This document shows, piece by piece, positions 25,317-33,230 of a stretch of 64,000 nucleotides of DNA. Within the stretch, counting starts at the first letter, position 1; the number at the start of each line of letters is the position of its first letter. The position numbers were made by a program, and so were the translations under genes. Origin of the DNA: Rhodospirillales bacterium. GTDB taxonomy: Bacteria > Pseudomonadota > Alphaproteobacteria > Micavibrionales > Micavibrionaceae. The stretch lies in contig JACKIQ010000002.1 of the NCBI GenBank assembly GCA_020638365.1, positions 186,001 through 250,000 on the forward strand. The letters are read 5' to 3'. The notes under the pieces are model-generated. The model had not been told where the DNA came from and did not search any database. It saw nothing but the letters and a program-made list of their open reading frames with translations.

Positions 25317-26131
25317 GCAGGCTTGGGCCTGACATTCGAAAGCGTATCGCCCAGCCGCACCGGCTCGATCGAAACAGCCCTTCCCGTATTGTCGTTTGTA
25401 ACGATGAAGACTCCGCACAGGGTTTTGTTTTCGCTGGCCGGAATAAGCGGCTCTCCAGGCATTTTCCGGACAAAGCGATGTATGGCGATATCCTTGCGTA
25501 CGCCGATCACGCTGTCGTAATCTCCGCTCATCCCGGCATCGCTCATATAAGCCGTTCCGCCCGACATGATATGCGCATCCGCCGTAGGCGCGTGCGTGTG
25601 TGTCCCGATAACCGCCGACACGCGGGAATCAAAGTGATGACCAAGGGAATATTTCTCGCTTGTCGTTTCCCCGTGGAAATCGACGAAGAGTGCTTGACAG
25701 GTCTGACCCAGCCTGTTCTCCGCGGCAATCTCCTCCAGCTTGGCAAAAGGATCGTCCAGCGCATCCATAAACAGGCGCGCCATGAGATTGACGATCACGA
25801 TTACCCGCCCGTCCTGTAACTCAAGCCTTAAAACACCGCTCCCGGGCGTGCCTTTCGGAAAATTATCCGGACGCAGCAACCGCGCATCGCGTGCAATATA
25901 GGGAATAATCTCCCGCTGGTCCCAGATATGGTTCCCGCTGGTGATACAATCGACTCCCAGATCGTAAAACTGCGTGCAGATTTTCTCGGTAATGCCTTTT
26001 CCGTGAGCGGCATTCTCCCCGTTTACGATCACGACGTCGGGTTCAAGATCGCGCTTCAACTCCGGCAAGTATGTCTCGAGTGCTTCCCGCCCCGCGCGGC
26101 CCATGATATCGCCTATAAAAAGTATCCTCAT
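25313..26131 (-). CDS. YmdB-family metallophosphoesterase (TIGR00282)
   Basis: A 272-residue calcineurin-like phosphoesterase. The dimetal site is spread over MRILFIGDIMGRAGREAL (Asp8), VNGENAAHGKG (Asn), TSGNHIWDQRE, FVDFHGETTSEK and VIGTHTHAPTADAH. Homologues hydrolyse 2',3'-cyclic nucleotides and in Bacillus affect sporulation and biofilm decisions; the role here is unknown. Between it and the fau gene there are 23 bases, so they may be cotranscribed. Confidence 0.92.
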   Translation of the reverse strand: MRILFIGDIMGRAGREALETYLPELKRDLEPDVVIVNGENAAHGKGITEKICTQFYDLGVDCITSGNHIWDQREIIPYIARDARLLRPDNFPKGTPGSGVLRLELQDGRVIVIVNLMARLFMDALDDPFAKLEEIAAENRLGQTCQALFVDFHGETTSEKYSLGHHFDSRVSAVIGTHTHAPTADAHIMSGGTAYMSDAGMSGDYDSVIGVRKDIAIHRFVRKMPGEPLIPASENKTLCGVFIVTNDNTGRAVSIEPVRLGDTLSNVRPKPA

Positions 26132-26154
26132 CTGCCTAAACCCGGTCCCTGTCT

Positions 26155-26736
26155 CTATTCAAATCTCAAAACCTGTTGCGGCGTAACGATCATATCCAGC
26201 CTCTGATCATGTTCATCCGCAGGCAGGTTGAACAGGCATGCCTGCTGCGCGTAGCCTACACCCACGGCAAGAAGCTTCTTGCGCGCACGAAGTCCCGATA
26301 AGGTCGCGTCGAAATACCCGCCGCCGTAACCCAGCCTGTACCCTCTGCGGTCAAAGGCCAGTAAAGGCACAATCACCACATCCGGTTCGACCCAGCAGGT
26401 CCGCTCGTCAACCGGGGGGTGCATAACGCCGAACGGCCCGGGTACAAGTGGCGGCTCTCCGCTCCAGGCTGCAAATTTAAGGATTCTGGAATCTTTTTCA
26501 ACAACCGGAAGCCCCAGAATTGCCCTGCGTTTTAATATCTCCTCGATCGCCGGCCCGGCGTTAAACTCCCGCCCCTTGGGCCAGTACGCGCTGACGACCA
26601 GTCCTTCGCCCACATCGACCGCCCCGAAAAAATGATCGCAAAAAGCTTCCATATCATCGGCATCCGCGCGCATACTGGCACGCTGCCGCAACGCCTCACG
26701 CCGCATGTCCGCCTTCAATTCCGCAATCTCGCTCAC
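26155..26736 (-). CDS. fau: 5-formyltetrahydrofolate cyclo-ligase
   Basis: Converts 5-formyl-THF to methenyl-THF with ATP. The 193-residue product from a GTG at 26736 ends with the family block YRLGYGGGYFDATLSGLR and a metal/phosphate-binding region before it (VPLLAFDRRG). An ATG at 26706 is the alternative start. The open frame continues upstream to 26970, but that part overlaps the 6S RNA and is not protein-like, so I reject it. The zapA-6S RNA-fau order matches E. coli and many Alphaproteobacteria. Confidence 0.9.
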   Translation of the reverse strand: MSEIAELKADMRREALRQRASMRADADDMEAFCDHFFGAVDVGEGLVVSAYWPKGREFNAGPAIEEILKRRAILGLPVVEKDSRILKFAAWSGEPPLVPGPFGVMHPPVDERTCWVEPDVVIVPLLAFDRRGYRLGYGGGYFDATLSGLRARKKLLAVGVGYAQQACLFNLPADEHDQRLDMIVTPQQVLRFE

Positions 26737-26869
26737 GATGCAAAAAGCCCTGTAATCTACCTTGATCTTTACAATGCTGCCCTGAATTTGGGAAAAGCCG
26801 CAAAACGTACGAAAGAATACGTCAGCGCACTGCCGTAAAATGTACGGCAAACATTCATAGGAAACAAAG

Positions 26870-27047
26870 GTGCCGCGCAGGCCGTGTACGTATGGTATCC
26901 GCCGTGGTCCTGTATAAACAGGTGGGCGCCATATATGCAGGGTCCCCCGGCGTACCGATTGCCCCTGCACAGGGACAGCTCCCTAACGAAAGATTATCGA
27001 CCTCCGGGATAAAGCCGTATCACGCACCCCGCAGCCCGGAGGTTCTA
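26870..27047 (-). ncRNA. ssrS: 6S RNA
   Basis: The 395 bases between zapA and fau on the minus strand contain no convincing gene but a GC-rich segment able to fold on itself; for example GTGCGT near the 5' side pairs with ACGTAC near the 3' side. A strong terminator closes zapA just upstream, so this RNA has its own promoter. The zapA-ssrS-fau synteny is highly conserved in Proteobacteria. 6S RNA mimics an open promoter and sequesters RNA polymerase in stationary phase. Ends are approximate and the identification rests mainly on position and structure. Confidence 0.7.
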
Positions 27048-27069
27048 CCACACCCCCCCGCAAAAATCT

Positions 27070-27097
27070 AAAAAAAAGACGGGGCGCAAAGCCCCGC
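27070..27097 (-). terminator. Rho-independent terminator after zapA
   Basis: On the minus strand a 7-base stem (GCGGGGC/GCCCCGT) with a 5-base loop is followed by C and eight T. It lies 34 bases after the zapA stop and separates zapA from the 6S RNA. Confidence 0.9.
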
Positions 27098-27131
27098 CTG
27101 ACTTTATATGAGAAAGGAAAAGAAAAAACAG

Positions 27132-27512
27132 TCAGGCCCGCGCCTTTTCGATCCGCTCGGCAATCGTGTCAATCTTTCCGGAAAGATGATCGAGAGCCTG
27201 TGCGACGAATAACTCTTCCTGCATAAGCGGACCAGCCTCGTCGCCATTGACGATATCCCGCAAACGCCTTGAAAGATCGGTGTTTTCCTCCTCGAACTCG
27301 CCAAGCATGGCCTTGAGATCGAAAATCTCGTCCGCAAGAACAAGAGCTGTTAAGACAAGCAGATGCGCCTCGTTATTCGCTGCCCCGGCCTTGCCTATAT
27401 CTGTAAGGCGGGAATCGACGTAAGCGGACAGATCACGCAACCGCTCCTCCTGACCTTGATCGCAGGACAGGCTGTAACCCTTTCCACCGATAACAACCGT
27501 CACTTCTGACAT
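27132..27512 (-). CDS. zapA: cell division protein ZapA
   Basis: A 126-residue Z-ring stabilising protein. The N-terminal FtsZ-binding region is VTVVIGGKGYSLSCDQGQEERLRDLSAYVD, followed by a helical and coiled-coil C-terminal half (LVLTALVLADEIFDLKAM and later the EIRKARA-like tail). It is slightly longer than E. coli ZapA (109). It starts 2 bases after a small helical gene that usually accompanies zapA in Alphaproteobacteria. Confidence 0.93.
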   Translation of the reverse strand: MSEVTVVIGGKGYSLSCDQGQEERLRDLSAYVDSRLTDIGKAGAANNEAHLLVLTALVLADEIFDLKAMLGEFEEENTDLSRRLRDIVNGDEAGPLMQEELFVAQALDHLSGKIDTIAERIEKARA

Positions 27513-27514
27513 TC

Positions 27515-27703
27515 TTATGCTCCTTCGCTCAGCAGTGTTTCAACGCAGGCAATCGCCCGGTCAATGCGGGCCACAAGAAAATCGGGGTCAATACCAGCCC
27601 CAGCGCCATCCAGCGCAGATTCGTCAAACGCGCTATCCGCAGTGTCTTCCAGTCGGCCGATTGCCAGATCCAGCCTTTCCAATGCATCCCTGATTGAGGA
27701 CAT
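27515..27703 (-). CDS. small helical protein upstream of zapA (DUF4164-like)
   Basis: A 62-residue protein with two amphipathic helices (SIRDALERLDLAIGRLED and DFLVARIDRAIACVETLLSE) separated by an acidic, Gly-rich stretch. Alphaproteobacteria often encode a short coiled-coil protein directly before zapA, annotated DUF4164; this gene has the position and character but is short. The gap to zapA is 2 bases, so the two are cotranslated. A role with ZapA in division is inference. Confidence 0.75.
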   Translation of the reverse strand: MSSIRDALERLDLAIGRLEDTADSAFDESALDGAGAGIDPDFLVARIDRAIACVETLLSEGA

Positions 27704-27926
27704 AAAACTACCCCTTGCCTGTAAAAAAGAATCGCTCAGTGCTAAATTTTGAATAACCTAAGTATCGAAGTGACCCGGAACAGGGTCAAGCGGTGCATAA
27801 AAAAAATAAGCATTAAACCACAGGAAAGTGAAAGCAGACGCTTGACCAAAAGCCTGTGGATAGGCATTTTACACCCGGATTTACAGAAATCACGGATGCT
27901 TCACAAATAGCAGGGCGACAGCACTT

Positions 27927-29951
27927 ATGACGAACGCGGCACCTTCCACCCCTCCTGAAACCCTCTCGGAAAAAAATATGATGGAGATGGCCAATGCCGT
28001 ACGCGCTCTCGCGATGGACGCGGTGGAAAAGGCAAAGTCCGGTCATCCCGGAATGCCCATGGGCACGGCTGATCTGGCCACCGTTCTTTTTGCAAAGTTT
28101 CTGAAATTCGATCCCTCTAATCCGCTCTGGCCGGATCGTGACCGCTTCGTTCTGTCCGCCGGACACGGCTCCATGTTGCTCTACGCTTTGAATTATCTCA
28201 CGGGTTACGAAAAAGTCACGCTGGACGAAATAAGTAATTTCAGGCAACTCGGTAGCGTTACAGCGGGTCACCCGGAAGTCGACCCGGAAGCGGGCATCGA
28301 AACGACCACCGGCCCTCTCGGACAGGGAATGGCAACCGCCGTTGGCATGGCGCTGGCCGAACGCATTATGAACGCACGCTATGGCGATGACCTTGTTTTA
28401 CATTATACATATGTCATCGCCAGCGACGGCGATTTGATGGAGGGTATAAGTCACGAGGCGGCCTCTCTTGCGGGTCACCTGAAGCTCTCCAAGCTGATCG
28501 TTCTTTATGATGACAACGGAATCAGTATCGACGGAGAGACCTATTTGACGTTCACGGAAGACACCTCCGCCCGTTTCCGCGCCTATGGCTGGAATGTCTT
28601 GAATGTGAACGGTCATAACCTCTCGCAGGTTGAATCCGCCCTCGCTTCGGCCAGAAAATCCGCCAAGCCGACGATTATCTGCTGCGAGACGCACATCGGG
28701 TTCGGCGCCCCGACAAAGCAGGATAAAGCCTCCTCTCACGGCTCCCCTCTGGGTATTGATGAAATCCGCGGAGCCCGTGAAAATCTTGAATGGCCTCACG
28801 ATCCCTTTGTTATCCCTGAAGAAATTCTCTCGAACTGGCGCGCTGTGGGCAAAAAAGGAAAGTCCGCGTTCAAGGAATGGGATGAAAAACATAAGGCTTC
28901 TAAAGAAAGAGAGGGCTTTGATAAGTCCCTGTCAGGCGATATCGGTCAGATGATCCGCCCTCTGATTAAAGAAATCAAAAAGCAGTTCGCTGACGAAAAA
29001 CCGGGCATCGCAACCCGTGTTGCCTCGGGCAAAGTTCTCGAAGCAATTATTCCTTCGGTTCCATATCTTGTTGGCGGTTCGGCGGATCTTACCGGGTCGG
29101 TCAACACCAAAACAGCAGACTCCCGGATCGTTTCGCCTGAAAACTTCGATGGCAACTACATCTATTACGGCGTACGTGAACACGGCATGGCTGCCGCCAT
29201 GAACGGCCTCGCCCTGCATGGCGGACTGATCCCTTACGCTGGGACCTTTATGCAGTTTTCTGATTACTGCCGCCCGTCAATCCGCCTCTCCGCCCTGATG
29301 AAACAGCGCGTGATATATGTCATGACGCATGATTCCATCGGCTTGGGTGAAGACGGCCCCACGCACCAGCCCGTCGAACATCTGGCCTCCCTCCGCGCAA
29401 TGCCGAACCTAAACGTCTTCCGGCCGTGCGACGGCATAGAGGCCGCGGAATGCTGGGAACTGGCGCTCGATACAAAGGATACGCCTAGCATACTCTCCCT
29501 GAGTCGGCAGGGCGTAAAAGCGCTTTGCGAAGACCGCGACGACAATCTCTGCGCCAAAGGAGCATATATCCTGAAAGAAACGGGTGGTAACCCGGAAATC
29601 ACGCTCTTCGCCAGCGGATCTGAAGTTGAAATCGCCGCCTCTGCCTACGAACATTTTTCCGGTAACGGAAGACAGGTCCGCCTTGTCTCGGTCCCCTGTT
29701 TTGAATTGTTCTGGCAGCAGCCCGAAGGCTATTTCGAATCCCTCGTCTGCAACGCCAGTATAAAAGTGGGAGTAGAAGCGGGTGTGCGGCAGGGTTGGGA
29801 CAGCATACTCGGGGGCCACGGCATCTTTATCGGCATGAGCAGCTTCGGCGCCTCCGCCCCGGCAAAGGATTTGTATGAACATTTCGGTATCACGGCGCAG
29901 GCCGTAATCGAACGGGTACAGAAAGCCCTCGACCGTCGCAAAAAGAATTAA
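27927..29951 (+). CDS. tkt: transketolase
   Basis: Thiamine-diphosphate enzyme of the pentose phosphate pathway and Calvin cycle, 674 residues. Motifs: GHPGMPMGTADLATVLF, TTGPLGQGMATAVGMAL, the ThDP-binding ASDGDLMEGISHEA, and in the second half EHGMAAAMNGLALHGG and DSIGLGEDGPTHQPVEHLAS. Downstream is gap after 39 bases on the same strand, the start of a carbon-metabolism group. An intergenic region of about 220 bases upstream holds its promoter. Confidence 0.97.
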   Translation: MTNAAPSTPPETLSEKNMMEMANAVRALAMDAVEKAKSGHPGMPMGTADLATVLFAKFLKFDPSNPLWPDRDRFVLSAGHGSMLLYALNYLTGYEKVTLDEISNFRQLGSVTAGHPEVDPEAGIETTTGPLGQGMATAVGMALAERIMNARYGDDLVLHYTYVIASDGDLMEGISHEAASLAGHLKLSKLIVLYDDNGISIDGETYLTFTEDTSARFRAYGWNVLNVNGHNLSQVESALASARKSAKPTIICCETHIGFGAPTKQDKASSHGSPLGIDEIRGARENLEWPHDPFVIPEEILSNWRAVGKKGKSAFKEWDEKHKASKEREGFDKSLSGDIGQMIRPLIKEIKKQFADEKPGIATRVASGKVLEAIIPSVPYLVGGSADLTGSVNTKTADSRIVSPENFDGNYIYYGVREHGMAAAMNGLALHGGLIPYAGTFMQFSDYCRPSIRLSALMKQRVIYVMTHDSIGLGEDGPTHQPVEHLASLRAMPNLNVFRPCDGIEAAECWELALDTKDTPSILSLSRQGVKALCEDRDDNLCAKGAYILKETGGNPEITLFASGSEVEIAASAYEHFSGNGRQVRLVSVPCFELFWQQPEGYFESLVCNASIKVGVEAGVRQGWDSILGGHGIFIGMSSFGASAPAKDLYEHFGITAQAVIERVQKALDRRKKN

Positions 29952-29990
29952 CCGCGTAAATCTCACGCTTTTAAACGGAGTAAAACCAAC

Positions 29991-31001
29991 ATGACCCTTA
30001 GAATCGCGATCAACGGCTTTGGAAGAATCGGACGCCTTGTCTGCCGCGCCCTGTACGAAATGAACCATAAGGATGTAAACCTTGTCGCCATTAACGACCC
30101 GGGCGGAAACTTCTTCCCGCTCCTGAAATACGACTCGGTTCATGGCCGCGCCCCTTTCACTGTGGAGCATTGTGGTGATGATGGAATGCGCATCGACGGC
30201 AAGCGCGTCTACCGCTTTCGCAGCCGCGACCCTCACGAATTGCACTGGGGCGATCACGACGTAGATATCGTCCTCGAATGCACCGGAAAATTCAACGACC
30301 GCGAAGGGGCGCAGGTTCATCTTGATGCCGGCGCAAAAAAAGTTCTCTTCTCCGCCCCCGCAAAGGACGAAGATATCACGATCGTCTACGGTGTAAACGA
30401 CAAGGACCTCAAACCGGAACATACGATGGTGTCCAACGGCTCCTGCACCACGAACTGTCTGGCGCCTGTCGCGTATGTTCTGGACAGGGAAATCGGCATT
30501 GAACGCGGCTTTATGACCACTATCCACGCATACACGGGCGACCAGAACACGGTGGACGCCTCCCACAGGGACCCCTTCCGCGCCCGCGCCGCAGCCATGA
30601 ACATGATTCCGACCACCACAGGCGCTGCCAAGGCTCTGAGTAAGGTTCTGCCCCACCTCGAAGGAAAAATGGACGGGGTCTCGATTCGAGTGCCCGTGCC
30701 GAATGTTTCCCTTGTCGACCTGAAATTTGACGCCGCCCGCAAAACCTCGGTTGAGGAAATCAATGAAGCCATGAAAAAATACGCCGAAGGCGAGCTCAAA
30801 GGCGTTCTGAACTGTTACGAAGAACCTCTCGTTTCAAGCGACTTCAACCACGAACCTTACTCGGCCAACTTCTCTCTGGCCGGAACCAACGTGATCGACG
30901 GGACCTTTGCCCGTGTCATGGCATGGTACGATAACGAGTGGGGCTTCTCCTGCCGAATGATCGACACCGCCCGCAAGATGCACAGCCTAGGATACAAATA
31001 A
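29991..31001 (+). CDS. gap: glyceraldehyde-3-phosphate dehydrogenase
   Basis: Type I GAPDH, 336 residues. The NAD-binding N-terminus is LRIAINGFGRIGRLVCRA; catalytic Cys152 lies in SNGSCTTNCLAPV, with the active-site His in TIHAYTGDQN. The C-terminus has WYDNEWGFSCRM. Asp in the adenine-binding NDPGG position suggests NAD specificity. It follows tkt and is separated from the next gene by a promoter- and hairpin-containing region. In many relatives pgk would follow directly; it does not here. Confidence 0.97.
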   Translation: MTLRIAINGFGRIGRLVCRALYEMNHKDVNLVAINDPGGNFFPLLKYDSVHGRAPFTVEHCGDDGMRIDGKRVYRFRSRDPHELHWGDHDVDIVLECTGKFNDREGAQVHLDAGAKKVLFSAPAKDEDITIVYGVNDKDLKPEHTMVSNGSCTTNCLAPVAYVLDREIGIERGFMTTIHAYTGDQNTVDASHRDPFRARAAAMNMIPTTTGAAKALSKVLPHLEGKMDGVSIRVPVPNVSLVDLKFDAARKTSVEEINEAMKKYAEGELKGVLNCYEEPLVSSDFNHEPYSANFSLAGTNVIDGTFARVMAWYDNEWGFSCRMIDTARKMHSLGYK

Positions 31002-31054
31002 TATACATAATAGCTAAATCTTATAACATTATTTCAAATTCTTGCATTTTCCTG

Positions 31055-31145
31055 TTGACTTCAACCCGAATCTAGCTATCATACATAGTTCTAAACCGTT
31101 CTCCGTGGCAAAGCTGGTTCAGGTTCGTCCTGAGCCAGCTTTTTA
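31055..31145 (+). ncRNA. possible small RNA unit: promoter plus terminator
   Basis: TTGACT (31055-31060) and TATCAT (31077-31082) with a 16-base spacer make a good vegetative promoter. About 30 bases after the -10 begins a strong hairpin (stem 31111-31123/31129-31141, 13 base pairs, loop TTCGT) ending in TTTTT. The predicted transcript is about 57 bases with a start near 31089. It could be a small RNA or a short leader for the winged-helix gene at 31220. The hairpin alone would also terminate gap. Confidence 0.45.
31111..31145 (+). terminator. gap: Rho-independent terminator downstream of gap
   Basis: A 13-base stem AAGCTGGTTCAGG/CCTGAGCCAGCTT containing one G-U pair, loop TTCGT, then a run of T. 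It lies 110 bases after the gap stop. Upstream of it is the promoter-like site at 31055, so it ends either gap or a short transcript. Confidence 0.85.
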
Positions 31146-31219
31146 GATTTCAGGCCAAATCTTTTATCGGATAGAGAAGAACCGTTGCCGCATTCCAAGT
31201 GCGCAGCTATACTGTTAAC

Positions 31220-31771
31220 ATGTTCAGACAGATAGCAAAACGCGCGATGACCACACGCGGGCAGAAGGCCTGCCTCGTGATTGATCATCTTGTGGAGGCG
31301 TTGGGCAACGACCCCTCATCCTCCCTGCGCAGAGCTTTGATTCTTAACGACATAGACCAGCATCCGGGAACGACCCAGACCGAAATCATGACAAGACTGG
31401 GGATCGACAAATCATCTATGAACCGCGAAATCGAGTGGTTGTTTAACTACGGGTGCGTGATGCGCCAGGAATCCGAAGAGGACGGTCGCGCTAAACCATT
31501 GGAAATATGCGGTTATTCAAAACGAGCCTTTGATTCTGCGTTGGATTATTTCGCCGGAAATCACGAAAATTTGAAAAAATTCCTCGAAGGTGTTACAAAG
31601 ATACTGAAGCAGGAAAAGCCGAGCCTGCGTGATGCGCGTATCATTGCAACCCTCTATGAAAAGGGAAGCGCCACGAAAGCTCAGGTCATGGATAACCTGT
31701 ATAACGGTCCCGCAACCACGGATAACCGGGCGTATAAAAAGCTCGTAGACGAAGGGATCATAAAAGAATAG
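31220..31771 (+). CDS. winged-helix DNA-binding protein
   Basis: A 183-residue protein from the ATG at 31220 (MFRQIAKRAMTTRG). Residues about 50-110 look like a MarR-type winged helix: the helix-turn-helix TTQTEIMTRLGIDKSSMNREIEWL and a wing with SEEDGRAKPLEICGYS. A second helix-turn-helix-like segment is at the C-terminus (SLRDARIIATLYEKGSATKAQV), so it may carry two DNA-binding wings. Its place within the sugar-phosphate group suggests local regulation, which is inference. The 35-base gap to the next ORF fits an operon. Confidence 0.75.
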   Translation: MFRQIAKRAMTTRGQKACLVIDHLVEALGNDPSSSLRRALILNDIDQHPGTTQTEIMTRLGIDKSSMNREIEWLFNYGCVMRQESEEDGRAKPLEICGYSKRAFDSALDYFAGNHENLKKFLEGVTKILKQEKPSLRDARIIATLYEKGSATKAQVMDNLYNGPATTDNRAYKKLVDEGIIKE

Positions 31772-31805
31772 ACTGGGATGATAAAAAACTAAGGGGTTAT
31801 AAAAC

Positions 31806-31967
31806 GTGGCTACTCTCGAACCAAAAGCACACATGGAAATGCATTATCTGTGCGGCGAAACGCTTGACGGTGTCCCGCGCCCAAGCCTGACTCGCGAATT
31901 CGGCCTGACGAACGTCACCGACCTGGCCGATCTGGTTTATGCAGGCCCTTCCGGGCAATATGGCTGA
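31806..31967 (+). CDS. small ORF, 53 residues, unknown function
   Basis: A GTG at 31806 follows AAGGGG at 9 bases, and the frame runs 53 codons to TGA. The product contains HMEMHYLCGETLDGVPRP and ends DLADLVYAGPSGQYG. It is soluble, with two helices, and its composition looks like protein. It lies between the winged-helix gene and the aldolase on the same strand. I recognise no family. Conservation is needed to confirm it. Confidence 0.55.
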   Translation: MATLEPKAHMEMHYLCGETLDGVPRPSLTREFGLTNVTDLADLVYAGPSGQYG

Positions 31968-32160
31968 TACTCTTAATTTCCGGCTTGTTCTGTCAAATAA
32001 GTTTCTATATACCCTTTGAAGGCTTTTCTGTACGGAAAGCCCGTAAATGAGTATAACGTGTTGCCTGATTCCTATAGGACGGTTTGTCTGTCCCGCCGCC
32101 AAAGCAAAAAGATCGGCGATCAGGCAACCACAGGAATAATCCGTAGAGAGGATAAAAGCC

Positions 32161-33135
32161 ATGCCCGCACCGACCGCTATGAAAAAATCAGCCGAAACCC
32201 AATCCTGCGCATCGACATTATCGCCGGAAGTCAAACGCATCATTGACTGTTACGAAAACGAAAACGCAGGCGTCAAAGGCAATCTGGTCCGCATGCTCAA
32301 CACCGGTAAGCTGGCCGGAACAGGTAAAATGGTTATCCTCCCGGTGGATCAGGGCTTCGAACACGGCCCCGCGCGGTCTTTCTCGGTCAACCCGGATGCG
32401 TACGACCCCCATTACCATTTCAAACTGGCGATTGAATCCGGATGTAACGCGTACGCGGCTCCCCTCGGTCCTCTTCAAGCCGGAGCAGACACCTTCGCAG
32501 GCCAGATCCCGACGATCCTGAAATACAACAGCTCCAACAGCCTCTATTCCAACAATCAGGACGGCAATCAGGCCATTACAGGCTCGATTCAGGACGCTTT
32601 GGAACTCGGATGCTCCGCTGTCGGCTTTACCATTTACCCCGGCTCGGACAACCAGTTCGAAATGATGGAAGAAGTCCGCGACATGATCCGCGAAGCCAAA
32701 AACTTTGGCCTCGCCTCCGTTGTCTGGTCTTACGCGCGCGGCGAAGGCGTCACCAAGGAAGGCGAAACCGCGGTGGATGTCATCGCCTACGCCGCGCACA
32801 TGGCCTGTCTGCTTGGCGCACATATCGTTAAAGTTAAACTGCCGACCGACCACATCATGCAAAAAGAAGCGCAAAAAGCCTTTGAAAAGGGCAACATTGA
32901 TGTCAGCACTCAGGCCGCTCGCGTTAAGGAAGTCGTGCGCTCATGTTTCAACGGTCGCCGCATCGTGGTCTTCTCCGGCGGCGCGGCCAAAGGCGAAGAT
33001 GCGGTCTTCGAAGACGCAAAAGACATTAAGGCCGGCGGCGGTAACGGTTCGATCATCGGCCGCAACTCCTTCCAGCGCTCTTGGAAAGACGGCGTCGAAC
33101 TGCTCGACAAGATCATGGATATCTACAAGAATTAA
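32161..33135 (+). CDS. fbaB: class I fructose-bisphosphate aldolase
   Basis: A 324-residue aldolase of the archaeal/DhnA-type class I family, which forms a Schiff base with fructose bisphosphate. Visible motifs: MVILPVDQGFEHGPARSF near residue 60, GFTIYPGS near residue 158, the Lys-containing HIVKVKLP near residue 225 and IVVFSGGAAKG with the phosphate-binding SIIGRNSFQR. It catalyses cleavage of fructose-1,6-bisphosphate in glycolysis and gluconeogenesis. A terminator ends the run at 33190. Confidence 0.93.
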   Translation: MPAPTAMKKSAETQSCASTLSPEVKRIIDCYENENAGVKGNLVRMLNTGKLAGTGKMVILPVDQGFEHGPARSFSVNPDAYDPHYHFKLAIESGCNAYAAPLGPLQAGADTFAGQIPTILKYNSSNSLYSNNQDGNQAITGSIQDALELGCSAVGFTIYPGSDNQFEMMEEVRDMIREAKNFGLASVVWSYARGEGVTKEGETAVDVIAYAAHMACLLGAHIVKVKLPTDHIMQKEAQKAFEKGNIDVSTQAARVKEVVRSCFNGRRIVVFSGGAAKGEDAVFEDAKDIKAGGGNGSIIGRNSFQRSWKDGVELLDKIMDIYKN

Positions 33136-33138
33136 GAC

Positions 33139-33161
33139 GTATGCAGACTTAGTCCGCATAC
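33139..33161 (+). other. hairpin sharing its core with the aldolase terminator
   Basis: GTATGC (33139-33144) and GCATAC (33156-33161) pair, then GAC/GTC inside around the loop TTA, with one A-C mismatch. The core GACTTAGTC is the same as in the terminator 30 bases downstream. Confidence 0.5.
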
Positions 33162-33189
33162 TTAAAGCCTTGTAAATCAACGAAATCAG

Positions 33190-33217
33190 AAAAGACCGGA
33201 CTTAGTCCGGTCTTTTG
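33190..33217 (+). terminator. Rho-independent terminator of the aldolase gene
   Basis: A 10-base stem AAAGACCGGA/TCCGGTCTTT, loop CTTAG, then TTTT on the plus strand. It lies just before the EndoU-like gene. Confidence 0.9.
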
Positions 33218-33230
33218 CAAACGGCAAACT

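Noticed and set aside
26737..26970. N-terminal extension of fau
   Set aside because: It overlaps the 6S RNA region and has no cyclo-ligase homology; GTG at 26736 gives normal length.
29409..30656. 415-codon open frame on the minus strand over tkt and gap
   Set aside because: Antisense shadow of two clear metabolic genes, with no domain-like sequence.
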